Shown here piece by piece: positions 1-12,450 of a stretch of 38,953 nucleotides of DNA. Position 1 is the first letter of the stretch, and each line of letters opens with the position of its first letter. Below the pieces are notes generated by a model. The model ran no database searches. It saw only the letters and a list, made by a program, of their open reading frames with translations, and was not told the DNA's origin. Source of the DNA: Xylaria sp. FL1777 (taxonomy: Eukaryota; Ascomycota; Sordariomycetes; Xylariales; Xylariaceae). Location: NCBI GenBank assembly GCA_022578965.1, contig MU400806.1, forward strand, positions 1 to 38,953. Direction: 5' to 3'. Position numbers and translations under genes: made by a program.

Positions 1-1734
1 AATTAGTTTTAGCTATACATTTTACTACTGCTATTTTTATACTTATTTTATATTTTTTCTGCTTTTTTTTTAATTATTATTTGCATTATAATTATGCTGC
101 TTAAACTTATAGTAGTTAAAAGTAATATATATAAACGTAATTATAATTAAAGCTATAATTATAAACATAAACGTAAAAAATTATTATAACTTGCTTTATG
201 CTTAAATTTATTTAAAAATAAGTTCGATTTTATTATAAAACAGAACTTTAACAAACTTTTTTGCTAAAAGTTTAATAACTTTAATAATAAAAATAAAAGT
301 TTTAGCGGTTTGCTTTTTTTTTAAAATAGCTTTAATTTTAATAAAAATGTAAATATTATTAAGCTTTCTATAAGTTAAAAAAAAAAAAATAAAAATAAAA
401 ATAAAAATAATTTAAACTTTATAAATCTAAATAAAAATTTAAATGCTGTTTTGCGCAATTTTAATATAAACAACGCAAAAAATAAGTTTAATTTTAATAT
501 AAATGTTAAAGTTTTTACGCTAGTTAAACGTTAGCTTGTTTTTATAATAACTTTTATTTATAAACTTTATAAGCAAACTATTAAAGCTAAAAATAAAAAA
601 TATAAAACTATTAAAAAAGCAATAGTTTTAAGTAGTTTGTTAATATATTAGCTTTATTTTAGGCATTTTAAAAAAACATTTTAGCTAAAAAATAGCTTGC
701 TTTTAAATATAGTTTGCAAATTTAAAAACTTAGAAATAATAGCTTATATAAGCTATATAAACAGCTATACTTTATGCAAGCTTATAAGTTAATTTATATT
801 TATTTTAAATTAGTTTTATTAATAGGTTAATTGCTTGCTATATTATATTTTAATATAATATATATTTAGAAATTATTAAATTAGTTTGTTTATTTTTTTG
901 TTTTTTAAAAAAACAACTATAAAAAAGTTATTATAAATAAAAATTGCGCTATTGTTTAAAAAACTTCGAACGATTATTATGTTAACTTTGCAGTTATATA
1001 GTTTTGCTTTTTAAAAACATTTTTGCGTTTTTTATTAATTTATAAAGCTTAGTTTTAATTAATTAGTAAAGTTAGCAATATAAAAATAAGTTATTTTATT
1101 TTTATTTTGTATAAAGTTTAGCTAATAATTAGTAATGCAAAAACATTATGCTAAATATAAGCACTTAGTAGTAAAACGTAAATCTTTAGCTTGCTAAGCT
1201 ATTAAGCTTTTTTATATAAGCGCTATAAATAGCTTTATTTAAACTAATTTTATAAGATTTTTTAACAAAATTAAAATTATTTTTAATGCTAGTAATATGC
1301 TTATTTAACTGTACTTAAAGTATAAATTATAAACTATAAATATATAGCTTAAAAAGCTACTTTTATTTTTTTTAAAAAAAATATATATAAAGCTATATTA
1401 ATTATTGCTAATAAGCATAAATAAAAATATTTAGTTAGCTTTTTTTAATATAAAAATGTTCTAAAGTTTAATAATTAGTGTTTTAAGGCTTTTTTGTAAA
1501 AATATTATAACTTGTTTGTAGCGTTTTTATGTATAGCTTATTAATAAAGCGTAAATATTTTAAAACTTAAAGCAATAAATATAATTTTTATTACGTAATT
1601 AAAAACAAAAAAATAACTAGTTAATATATATAACATATTTAAGCTTTAGTTTATAGCTAAATTAATAATAAATTAGTATTATTTTGTTAGCTTAATAGCT
1701 TTGCTTTTTTTTTATAATTTAAGCGCTTTTTAAA
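1..1734 (-). other. Unexplained post-pol region of family 1 (copy A)
   Basis: About 1.7 kb downstream of the chromodomain is colinear with B (23230-24096 continuing at 29245-30067). No domain was recognised on either strand. It is longer than a usual 3' untranslated region. It may hold a third, unrecognised ORF, an antisense ORF, or long non-coding sequence. Confidence 0.55.
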
Positions 1735-4700
1735 GTTTTTAATTGTTTTAAAAGCTATAATATTAATAATAAGTATTTACTAATTATATTTAGTTAGCTA
1801 GCTTTTTTACTTAATAAAATAATATTCTTTTTTATTATAAGTTATTTTATTTATTATATTTTTAACTTTTTATTTTTTTAATTTATTTTTAAGGTTTAGC
1901 ATAAGTAAACTATATTTATGTTTAGCTTTTTAAAGCTTAAGCAGCTAAATTAAAAAAACAAAATAAAAATAGCTATATTATTTTAAAAAATTAATGTAAT
2001 ATGCTTATAAACTAACTATAAAAAGAATTTAAAAAGGTTTAATAAACTTAAATGTTAACTTTTAATTTTTAAACTTAATATTTTTTGTTAATAATACTAC
2101 TAAGTTTTTAGTTTTAAAAGTTATAAGTTTATGTTTATTATTATAGTATTTTGTATATTTATTAGTTATAATTTATTATTGCTTTATTATTTTGTTTTTA
2201 ATAATTTATAACTTGTTAAAACGTTTTTATATAGCTAAGATTTTTTTTAATGTAAAGTTGTTTTTAATAAACAAACAGAATTCTAGCATATAATTATATA
2301 AAGCTTTAAAAAGTAATCGTTTAGTTATAGAATTAATAGTAAAATTTATAGCAAAAAAAGCTTAAAATAAAAGTTAAAGCTAATTAGTTTATTTATTATT
2401 TATAAAGCACTTAAAATAACTTTTAATTATTTAGTTTATTTGTTTTATTTATTTATTAGTTTTAAAGTAAAATACTATTAAAAGCTTTTATTTAACTTTT
2501 AAGTAATAATATAAATTAAACTAAAATTAGCTAATAAAAATAAAGCTTTTATTAAAAATAATGTTTTTTAAGCTATTATAAATACATTTAATTTTATAAT
2601 AAAATAAAACTGCTAGCTTAACTAAAGTTATAATAGTATTAACTAAAAATAAGTATATAAGCTTAGTAAATTTATTTATAATAATAAAAATAGCATTAAT
2701 TGGTTTTTTTTTATAAAAAGTTTTTAGTAAACCTGTAATAAAGTTTATAAATAGCTTTTATATAAGTTTATTAAGTATTAGCAAAGCGTTAAGTTTATTA
2801 TACTTTTAATAATGTTTTGCTTTAGTTTTAAAGTAAATTATATAGCTTTATATATACTTTTTAATATTTAGTTTTATATTGCTTTAATAAAACTTTTGTT
2901 ATAGCAATTTTAAAGTGTAGCTTTAGCTAAAATATTTAGTTAAAAAATCATTATAATATAGCTTAATAAGTTAAAAATGTATAGCTTTTTTAAAAAAAAT
3001 GTAGATTTTATTTTTATAGCAAACTAAAGATTTTTTTATTAACTATTAAAAATTTATAAGCTTTTTTGCTTTTAATTGCTTTATAATTGCATAGCATTTA
3101 AGGTTTTTTTTTTAAACTTTTTAAATAAAGTTTTTTAGCTTTTTAAAAGCTTTTAAATTTTTTAATTTTTTTAAGCCTGCAGCTATTTATATACGCAAAT
3201 GTATAACTACTTAAATAAAAAAGGCTTTTTTAATAAGTATAGCTTTAAAGTATAAAGCTTTAGCTTAAGTACTAAAATATAAATTAAAAACTTTAACTTG
3301 TTATATTATTGCAATTTTTTTTTTTAACGTTAAAAAAATATTAATATTACTAAGCAAAACAGCTATATAATTAAAACAGCACAAAAAAAAATTAGCTTTA
3401 TTTTTTTTGCCTGCTTAATATTTAATAATAAAATTAAAAAAAGCTAATAATAAACATTAATAAGCTTGCTTTTTATTAAGCTTTAGCGTTTTTATAAATG
3501 TTTAAAAGTTAATATAATTAATTAATACTTTAACTAATAAATTGCTTTTTTATAAATAATGCTGCTAATGCTTAAAGCAATTTATTATTATAAGCATTTT
3601 TTAGTTAAGCATATTATACTGCATTTTTTTTTTAGATAGTTTTTAAAAATAAAACGCAATTAGTTTAAAAATGCTTTAATTATTTTGCTAAAATAAATTT
3701 TTTGCAAAAGCTATTTTAAAGGAATTAGTTTTTAGTAATATTTGTTTTTTAAGGTTAAAATATATAAAAAAAATGGCCTGCTTAAATGCATTTTAAAGGT
3801 TTTTAAAAGCTTTTTTTTTAGAACTATTTAAAAAAATTCGACCTTTTTTTGTTTTTATTACGTTTTTTTTTAAATATTTAAATAAAAGCGCAGTAATATA
3901 AAAATATTTGTTTATAAAACAGCAATAAAAATTGCAAAACTTTAAAAATTATTATAATGCTTAATAAATATTTAATATAAATTATTATTAAATAGTGTTT
4001 ATATATAACAAGTTTATTTTAATTTTTTAGCTAAAAATAATATAACTTAAAAATTTAATTTTTTTTTAATAAAATTAGCACTTAAATAGCTTAGCGTATA
4101 GTTTTATTTTTTATAGCTTTTTAATAATGTTTTAAACATGTTTTATATAAAAATTTTTATTTAAAAAGAAAATAAGCACATTATTAAAATATACAATGCA
4201 AAATATATTTATTACATTATTAAATGCTTTTTATATATAACTTTAAAAAGTAGCAAAAGTATTTAATAAACTTATAAGCATAACTAGAAATTTATAGTAG
4301 CTATAATATATATAAAACGCTGTTTTTTACTTATTTTTTTTTTAAATGCATAAGTAATAATAAGCGTTTTTAAAGTTAATTTTGCTAAAGATTTTAGCTT
4401 TTAAAATTTTATTAAGCAGCTTTAAAATAAGTAGTAAAATATATTAATTTTTACGCGTAATTTAATTAAGTTTTTTATAGTTTATATATAAGCATAAGCT
4501 TTTATTTTTTTTAAATATAAAAAGAATTAAAGTGCTAGCAAAGCTAGTAAACTTTTTAATTTTTTTTGTTTTTAGTATTTTATTAAGCTATTTTTGTAGT
4601 TTTTTTAGTTTATTTTAAGCTAATAAGTATATAAAAAAATAAAGTATAACTGCGTTTTTTTTTAGCTTAATAGCAAGGTTTTCTTGCTTTAATTATAGCA

Positions 4701-5000
4701 ATATGTTTGCTTTATTAATATTAAAAAACTTAAATAAATTATAAAACTTTTTTAAAATTGCTATAAAATTAAAGTAATTAAAGCTTTTTTTTAATTTTTT
4801 AAGTTATATAAGTTTAAATAATTAAATAATAGCATAGCAGCAAGCTTAGTTTTAGCAAGCTTTTATAAACTTAGTTAAGCTAAATACTTTTATTTAAAAG
4901 TAGCATAATCTAAAAAACTATTAATTAGTGCTTAAATTTAATATGATTCTTTTATTTTTTAAGGTAGTTTAAAATAATAAAAAAAAGCTGCTTTTAAAGC
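1735..5000 (-). pseudogene. pol: pol of copy A: RT, RNase H, integrase, chromodomain remnants
   Basis: The minus strand gives a degraded Gypsy polyprotein. RT lies about 4560-3800: a VNYRGLNQIT-like block near 4500-4430, followed by the catalytic box read as YFNN at 4191-4180, where YxDD has had both Asp codons turned to AAT. RNase H should lie about 3800-3200. The integrase core is about 2990-2250: the frame reads INFITGLLK with the first catalytic Asp now Asn (about 2750-2730), then NKSFIFIS in place of the second Asp block (about 2560-2533). A chromodomain-like segment (KEYYFIK, then stops at former Trp codons) is at about 1885-1735, by homology with B. The order RT-RH-IN-chromodomain is that of Ty3/Gypsy chromoviruses. 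Frames shift and stop repeatedly, so it is certainly non-functional. Confidence 0.8.
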
Positions 5001-7164
5001 AATAGTTACAGTTAATAGCTATATATACACGCTTAATTTTGCAAGTAATACTACAACTATTAGTTAATTCGTAAATAATTTAATAAGCTTTATAAGTAAA
5101 AAATTTATTTTTAGTAGTATGCTATAATATAAGTATACAAAAAAGTGCTTGTTGCAATTTATAATAAAAAGCAAAAATAAAACTAATATAATTATATTTA
5201 ATACATAAATCAAAATTAATATAAGTTTTAATAAATAGTTTTATAAAGCTAACAGAATAAATAGTATAAAAAGTATAAAAATAGCATAAAATAAATATAT
5301 AAAGTAATAATTTTAGCTTAAAACTTATAGCTAATATAGTTAATATTAAGCTTATTACTTGTTTTTTAAGTTATAGTACTATAGCTTTTATAAAAAGGGT
5401 ATATAAAACTTTAATTGCTGTTTTTAGTTTTTTTTATTTATGTTTTAGTTTTTATTTACTTAGATTTTTTAAATAGTTCGTTTTTAAGTAATATTATTAT
5501 TATAGCTAGTATAGCTACTAGATTTATTGTTTTTATTATTATTATTATTATTATTACTTTTAAGCTAAAGGTAATTAAAAGTAATATAGCTAAGTTATTT
5601 ATAGCTATAGCAAGTAAAGTTTTTATAAAAGTTTAAATTTAAACTATTTTTATTATTATTTTAAGGTTAATTTAAAAAAGTTTTAAAAATATAATAGTTC
5701 TTTAAAGTATAAGTATTATTGTTATTATTTTAGTTATTTATATATTTTTAGTTTTAATATTAGCTATAACTTTTATTATTATTGTTTTTATAGTATTAGT
5801 TTTAACTTTTATAATTATTATTGCTTTTATAAAATCTTTAGTTATTATTATTATAGCTATTGTTATAATTATTACTTTTATAAAAATAGTTTTAACTATT
5901 AAAACTAGTATTATTATTTTTGCAGCTAGTATTAGTATACTAATTATTAGTTTAGTTTTGCTTAGTATTTAAGGATAATTTACTAGTAATTTAAGTAACG
6001 TTTAACTTTAGTTTTTTTTTATTGTAGTTTAAGCGTTATTTTTTAATTATTAGTTTTTAGCGTTATTATATAGCATTAATTATATTAGCTTATATAGTTA
6101 GCAGTAAGTTATAGTAGTTTATTAGCTTTTGCTAAAGTAATATACTTAGTTTTTAGTAATATAATAAAGCTTTTTTGCTTTTGTTTTAATAAACATTTTA
6201 AAGTTTAATGCTAGCAAAGTATTAATTAAACAGTTTTAAGTTTTAGTTAGCTTGTTAACTTGCTTGTTTTAATTATACGCTTATGTTAGCTTATAAAAAA
6301 GCAAACTACTTAAACAAAGTTTTAGTTTAGTTTAAAAATATCTTTTAGTTAGTTTTAAATTATTTTTTTTTAAAGTTAATAATTTTTATAATATTAATTA
6401 ATAAGCATTTTTATAGTTTTAGTTTATATTGCTATACGCGTATAAAATCTTATTTTTATTATAACAGAATTTCTAATTAGCTTTTTTAAAAATAGTTTAA
6501 AGTTTTTTTACTTACTTTAGCTAGCATTAATAAGTAAATTTTATGCTAAAAAAGTTATAATTAAACTTTAATAGTTAACTAAAATTAGCATTTTTAAATA
6601 AGTAGCGCTAATAGTAATATAAGCAATTTTAATATAATTAATATTTAAGTTTTCTTTAATTATGCTTTTTATTAAAGCTAAAAAATAAAGAGTTGTTATT
6701 ATTACTAGAATTTTTATATCTTTGTTTTTAATTTAAGTTATAGAATTGTTTTTTAAAGTTTAAAAAGTTCTTTTGTTTTTTTAAAAATGTTGTTCTTTAG
6801 TTCTTTTGTTTATTTGATTGTAAAATAGAAGTAATATAAGCTATTTTTAATTTTAAAGTAACTTGTTTGTTTTTATTTTTTTACTGCGTAACTTGCTGCT
6901 TTAGCTTTTTAATTTTAGCTAAAAGCTATATAATTTATATTTATAACAGTTAAATATTAGTACTTAAAGCACTAAATAATTATTGTTTGCTTAAGCTTAG
7001 TTTTAAAAATAATTTGTGCTAAGTTTGTCTTTAGTTTATTATTAAAGTTTGTTTTAAAGAAAAGCTATTAAAAATAGCACTAGTTTGTATAATTAGTTAA
7101 TATTTAGCTATTTTATAGTATAATAAAGTATTATAAGTAACCTTATTTTAAAAAGTTTTAAAAT
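5000..7164 (-). pseudogene. gag/leader region of copy A (degraded)
   Basis: This lies between the 5' LTR and pol on the minus strand, the place expected for the untranslated leader and gag of a Gypsy element. Short hand-translated stretches look polar and coding-like between frequent stops, but I found no zinc knuckle or diagnostic gag motif. The part from 5415 to about 5990 reads as an Asn/Ser-rich run on the minus strand, probably an acidic Asp/Glu/Ser run before mutation. The 73-residue hydrophobic plus-strand frame at 5415-5636 is only the antisense of that run. B carries the same region at 18842-19990. The boundary between gag and pol is a guess. Confidence 0.5.
5536..5560 (-). repeat. 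AAT-codon microsatellite in family 1 gag region
   Basis: On the minus strand this is a run of about 7 AAT triplets. The homologous tract in B (about 19352-19395) has about 12. The difference is a whole number of codons and accounts for the 5-residue length difference between the mirrored frames in the two copies. Confidence 0.7.
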
Positions 7165-7357
7165 TATTATAAGAAGTATAAAGCATTAAAGGTTAGGTAT
7201 AATAGTTAATATATCTTTAGTTTTATAGTAAGTATTTAATAAAACTAAAGCTTAAAGAAAGGAAAAAACTCTTATGAAATAAGTATAGGAAAAATATCCC
7301 ATATATACATATAACCTGTGATATGTGCTAAAGTACTTAAGTAGCTTAATTATGACA
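7165..7357 (-). repeat. 5' LTR of copy A (193 bp)
   Basis: Read on the minus strand this begins TGTCAT and ends ATAATA (from ATGACA-like ends, TG...CA). It aligns over its whole length with 30374-30566, the 3' LTR of B, also 193 bp. It keeps many GA, GG, CC and TC sites that are lost in B's LTR, for example around 7257-7312. The adjacent bases from 7358 onward belong to D1. Confidence 0.85.
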
Positions 7358-9700
7358 AAATATTAAAAACATTTAAACAAGCAAAATTATAACTTAACAT
7401 AAAAAAGTATATATAGCATATATAAAAAATCGATTTTTTAAGATTTATAATTACTTTAAAATAAATATAAATTTAACAGTTAAAAATTAATACAATATAA
7501 AACTAAAAAATATTTAATTTAGCTACTATTATAAATATATAACAAGTATTAAGATTTTTAAACTATGTTTAAATATTAATTTAAAACTTTAAAAAAATAG
7601 CATTTTACTTTATAAAATATATAAAGAAAAAATACAAAAAAAAATCTTTTTTAATTTTAAAAAAAGCTTAAAAAGCTTTTAAAAAACTAAAACTAAAAAT
7701 TACTTTTAACTTTATAGTTAAACTACTTAATTTATAGAAAAAAAAAAAAGCTAAAAATAAATGCTTTAAATAGTATAATTGCAGAAGTTTTAAAATAACT
7801 AAAAAACAACAAAAAATAGCATTTAGTAGCTTATTACTTTAAAGCATTATAAAACGTAGCATTATAATACTTTATATATAACAAAGAACTATTTATAATT
7901 ATTATAGCACTTAAAAAGTAAAAACTGTTTTTTATAAAAACTATAAAGCTAATTAAAATTTATTTAAATTATTAAAACTTAATAAAATTTATAACTATAT
8001 AAAAAATTATTAAATAACATAAAAATTAAATGGTTTTTTTTTTTAAGTTTAACTTTAAAATATGTTATATTAAAAAAAAAAAAATATTTAAGCAAATATA
8101 CTTAATTAATAAAGTCAAAAAGAATTTAAAGTTTTAAAAAAAAATATTTAAGTATTATATTTTTAAAAAAATAAAAACTTAAAAATCGAAGTTATACTTA
8201 AAGATTTTATAAATATATAGCTATAATAAGCTTATAACTTAAAAAAGTTAGCATAATTACAAAAACATAAAAAATTAAAAAATAACAAGCTAATATATAA
8301 ACATAAGGTTTATTTACTAAAATCTTTACAAAATAAGTTTATTAAAAAATTCTATAAATATTTATTATATAAATATTAAAAAGCAATAAAAATAGTTTAA
8401 TAATTATAAAAAAAGTACAATTTTTTAGAACTATAAAACATAGTTAAATCTATTATAAAAAAGTATAATATTTGTAATAAAGCTAAAATAGCTTAATATA
8501 AGCTTTATAAACTGCTATAATTTATATAAATACTTAAATAAGCATAGCATACTATTGCTTAAAATTTTATTATAATATTATTTTTATTAATTAATTTAGT
8601 TATAAAAGTATAATACAATAAAATATAAGTTATTATTAATAAACTTACTAAGTACGCTTACTTTTTACTGTTTAAAGAAAATATAATAGCTAAACAATTT
8701 ATATATACTTTTATATACTAATATTTAAATAAGTATAAACTACTAAAAAAAATTATTTTAAACTAAAATAAATTGTTTACTTTTAAGTTTAAAACTAGCT
8801 TTTTTAAACTTATTAGTATTAAATTAAAGTTTTTAACTGCTTACTACTTATAAACAAATAAACAAACAAAAAAACTAAACTAAATATTAAAATAATATTT
8901 ATAAAGTTATATTAACTACTAATAAAATAATTAAGTAAAACTATTATTAATAGCATAAATTTTATATAATACATTAATAAACAAAAATATAAACATATTT
9001 TTGCATAAAGCTATTTATAAACAGCAAGCAACTATTAAAAAACAAAAAAAAACATTAATAAAAATACTTGTTATTTTAATTATAGCATTTTAAGCAAAAA
9101 CTATTGCAATAGAAATTAAAACGCTATAAGCTAAACTATAACTACGCTTTTAATTTTTATAACAATAAATATTAATATATTACAACAAAAAACAAACTAA
9201 AGAACTAACCTTTAAAAAAAAAAACAAAGTTTACTTGCTATAATAAAAATAAAATGCAAACATTAATATTTTTTAAATTAAAACAAAACAACTAAGCAAT
9301 AAATTAAAATTTAAAAAACTTGGCTTTTTTAAAATTAAAGAAATTATTTTATTTATTAATTATAAACTATTATTACTAAAAAATATGTAAATTTACTTTA
9401 TTTTTTATATTTTTTTATTAGAACTAATACTTATTAAAATACTTATTAAAATATAACTAGAAATAAAAACAAATTAAAATATTTATAAAGTTAAAAATAT
9501 ACTAAATTTTCGTTAAAACAATAGTAACCTAAAATATTTTATTAAATAAAAAAAATACTTATATGCTAATAATATTTAAAAATTTAAAAAATACCTAAAA
9601 ACTGCTAAAGTAGTTATAAATTAGTTTTACTGCTAATATTTTAACTGCTTAAAACTAAAAAAAAAAAGTTAACTTTAAAAAAAACACTTAAAAAATCTTA
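7358..9700 (+). pseudogene. pol: pol of D1: RNase H, integrase, chromodomain remnants
   Basis: The plus strand shows the C-terminal half of a Gypsy pol. RNase H is seen at 7790-8110, with FIYNKELF in frame at about 7870-7905. The integrase zinc region is near 8461-8490 (ICNKAKIA, the partner Cys changed to Tyr). The core starts near 8560 (NFIIILF, catalytic Asp now Asn) and the conserved block before the end of the core reads TAYYL*TNKQTKKLN at 8836-8880, where the stop is a former Gln. The linker ends with LLLLKNM-like text near 9380. A chromodomain follows at about 9487-9625 (KVKNILNF, then LKYFIK* with a former Trp). RT is missing because A is inserted upstream. Confidence 0.85.
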
Positions 9701-9890
9701 ATTAAACTTAAATAAAGTAGCTTGCGTTATTTTAGCTTGCTTTTTTTGTTGTTTTTGCTTTTTTGCTAGCGCTTTTTGTTTTTTTTTAATATGCTTTATT
9801 TTATTTAGTTTATTTAAAAACTAAAATTTTTGCTAAACTATTTTAACACTTTTTGCTTTTAAAAAACATTTTTGTATATAAAGCTAAGCT
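9690..9890 (-). other. Conserved antisense Lys/Gln/Ala-rich frame in family 2 3' region
   Basis: On the strand opposite to pol, a frame ending in TAA near 9690 runs open for about 36 codons (KQKALAKKQKQQKKQ visible), with a few stops further upstream. D2 has the same frame on the plus strand at about 31560-31705, with the same end (ALFKFN and a stop). It looks like a charged, probably helical C-terminus. It could be an antisense ORF of the retrotransposon or chance, since AT-rich purine runs encode Lys. Confidence 0.35.
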
Positions 9891-9961
9891 AACTTGCTTA
9901 AAACAAAATTAAAGCTATTTTAAGCTTGTTTTAATTTTTTTTAAACTAAAAATAGCTATTG

Positions 9962-9966
9962 CTTTA
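9962..9966 (+). repeat. Left target-site duplication of E (CTTTA)
   Basis: This is paired with CTTTG at 17997-18001. The uninterrupted site in D2 (complement of about 31428-31445) carries the target once. The difference at the last base is a transition. Five bases fits Gypsy integration. Confidence 0.8.
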
Positions 9967-10179
9967 TAATAGGCCCGCATAAGAAGTTAAACTAGTAACC
10001 TTTAAAAAAGAGTTTATAAGTAGCACTAGCTTTATAAACTAAGTTATATATTATAGCTATAAAAATAAAGCATATATAGCTTGTGCTTTATACTTACTAT
10101 AAAAATACTAGATTAGCTAGTATTATATAAAACTTAGAAAATTTATTATTTGTTTTATTACTTATTAACTTTTTTATTA
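9967..10179 (+). repeat. 5' LTR of E (213 bp)
   Basis: This is colinear with 17784-17996 without gaps by eye. It begins TAATAGGCCC and ends TTTTTATTA. A short GC-richer block at 9971-9984 survives. Confidence 0.88.
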
Positions 10180-10780
10180 AAGTAATGCTTTATTACGCTT
10201 GTTTTATTGTAAATATTATACTATATTATACTAAAACTACTTAGTTTTTTAATTATAAAGTTATAAAAACATTTTTTTTTGCTAGCAGTAATTAATTTAC
10301 TTTTGTAAGCTGTAGCGCTACTAATTAACTTTATTAAAGCAAGTATTTTACTATAAACGCTTGTTTTTTAGTACTAAGTAAATTTTTGCACTATATTTAG
10401 CTAAACTTAGTTTGCTTATTACTTTTATATTTTAAAAATACTTATTTTATAGGATTACGTAAGCAATTTATAGTAAACCATATATTTTTACAAACGTTAT
10501 AAATTATTTATTGCATTTAATTTAACGTAGCTTTTAAGTTAGTTAGCTTAGTTTTTACTAAAATTTAAAATATAACAGCTTGCTGTTAGTACTAAAATTA
10601 AAGTATTTTTTATTATTTTTTATAGTTTACTGCGTTATTTTTTATAACTTGCTGCGTTAAATTAAAATTATATATGTTATTTAACAATAGCTTTACTAGT
10701 TTGTACTTATTTAGATTTTTATTTAATAATATAATTGCATTGTTAAATAATATATTAAACGTATATAGTAAAGGTCTAAA
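10180..10780 (+). other. Leader of E (no gene seen)
   Basis: About 600 bases between the 5' LTR and the first recognisable coding-like stretch. A primer-binding site should begin at or just after 10180, but the sequence is too decayed to match to a tRNA. No other feature was found. Confidence 0.45.
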
Positions 10781-12450
10781 AAATTCGAAAAAACTTAAAG
10801 ATTTAAAAGAACCTAAAAACTTAAAAAAACTTAGCTAAATAATAAGTGCTAAACTTATTACTGCAGAAAACTTAAAAGTTAAAATAAACGTAGCAATAGT
10901 TTAGTTTTTTATAAAGAAAGCTAAAGAAATAAAATTTAGCCAAAAGTAAAATAAAAAAAATATAGCAACGCTAAAACGGTTAATAAAAATATTAAAAAAT
11001 AATATAAACGATAGTACTAAAAAATTAAAGCTTAGCATAAGCAAACTAGCTAAAAAAATTTGCAAAATTAATAAAAGGACTAAAAAGGCTAAAAAAAAAA
11101 AGAAAAAAGACAATTTGCTAAAACTGCTAGATTTTCTTAACTTATTTAACTTTATTAGAACTAATAAACTTAAAAGAACTAGTAATTTTAATATTAAAAT
11201 TTAAAATACTAAAGGTAAATTATTAGACTTATTTTATAATAGCAGTAATAACGACTTTTTTTTTTTTTGTTTTTTATTAAATTGTTGTAATAATAGTTAT
11301 AGCAATACTTTAGAATTTACTTATACTAAAAAAAGATTTATTAAAATTAAACGAAAAAATATTAGTATGTTTAACGTTAAGTAAAATAATTTTAACGATT
11401 AAGAAATTATAGCTAATAGCAAAAATATTATATATATTAATGTTTATTTTTTTAGTAATTATATTAAAGCATTGCTTAAAAAAGAAGACTTTAATAAAGC
11501 ATAAATTATAAAGTTGTTTAATTATTTGTTAGCTAGCTTAATACTTTTGTAGTAAAATAATAAAATTATAGCGCTTTAATAAAAGCTACTATAATTAGCT
11601 AAACTAGAGTTGCTTTTAGAAAGTTTAAAAGAACATTTTAAAATACGTACTAAAAAAGCTATAAAGAAATTTTTAAAAGGTTAATTTATTTTTTAAAACA
11701 TAGCTAAAAACTAAAATACTGTTTTTTATTTTATTTAATATAAGCTATAATATGTTTATGCAAACTATACTTTTATTATAAATAACTTAAACTAAATTAA
11801 AATTATAAAAAACATTTAAAATTAATGAAATAATAAAATTGTAAATTATATTAAACTACTTAAAAAAAAAAAGACTTTTAAAAACTACATAAAAAAGATT
11901 AAAAAAGCTAAATATAGTTTAAAATAAAAGGCTAAACGTTAATATTTAAATATAAAGCTTAAAGTAAAACGTTTTTTAGAGTTAAACACTTTTAGTTAAT
12001 TTAACTGTAAAAATAATTATTTTAATTGTTGCTTTAATTATTGCAGAAATAAATGTTATAATAGTAGTAACTATTGTTATAGTAATTAAGGCTATAAAAG
12101 AAGCTGCAACTAAAGCTGCAATTATAACTGCAGTTATAATTAAAGCTATAATTATAACAAGAGCTATTATAGCAACTATAGTTAAAACTACAGTTATAAC
12201 TAAAGTTATAATTATAGCTATAAGCATAATTACAATTGTAATTATTACTGCAACTATAATTATAAATATAATTGTAATAAAAATTGTAATTAAAACTGCA
12301 ATAAAAATTAAGATTAAAGAAACTACAACTATAATTATAACTATAATTAAAATTAAAATTGCTATAAAAGCAAGAGATATAGCATACATTTCGCTAATAG
12401 TAAAAAAAGCAATAATAATGAAGTAATATTTTTTTAAAGAAGCAAGTTTA
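10780..12450 (+). pseudogene. gag: gag-like ORF1 of E (degraded)
   Basis: From about 10780 the plus strand reads in one main frame with few stops. It is Lys-dominated (for example KLSISKLAKKICKIN near 11025-11070). Most of these Lys were probably Glu, giving an acidic coiled-coil gag-like N-terminal part. Segments such as LEFTYTKKRFIKIKRKNIS (about 11310-11365) continue in frame. From about 12000 to 12400 the frame becomes a low-complexity run of Asn, Tyr, Cys, Ser and Lys, consistent with an original Arg/His/Asp-rich repeat. The 135-residue minus-strand open frame at 11982-12389 (nearly all Ile, Val, Ala and Thr) is the antisense of this run and not a gene. Start and stop cannot be fixed. 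Confidence 0.6.

Larger units (their letters stand above)
1..7357 (-). mobile_element. Copy A: Gypsy chromovirus, family 1 (3' end off window)
   Basis: This is an LTR retrotransposon read on the minus strand, from its 5' LTR at the right to a 3' end beyond the window start. Positions 1-6072 align in inverted orientation with copy B (18842 to about 30067, omitting insertion F). The right end is an LTR terminus that directly abuts the interior of D1, so A is inserted in D1. About 500 bp including the 3' LTR should lie to the left, because position 1 matches about 30067 in B and B's LTR ends at 30566. Total length is therefore about 7.86 kb. Adding B's retained part to A's unique 5' part gives the same figure independently. 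No intact ORF survives. Its LTR is less mutated than B's, as expected for a younger copy. Confidence 0.85.

Noticed and set aside
5415..5636. Hydrophobic open frames (5415-5636, 19277-19513, 11982-12389, 24361-24627, 28195-28665) as membrane protein genes
   Set aside because: They are antisense to A-rich or AAT-rich coding remnants of retrotransposons. Ile/Phe/Leu runs are the expected product of T-rich strands, and the first two are mirror copies in A and B.
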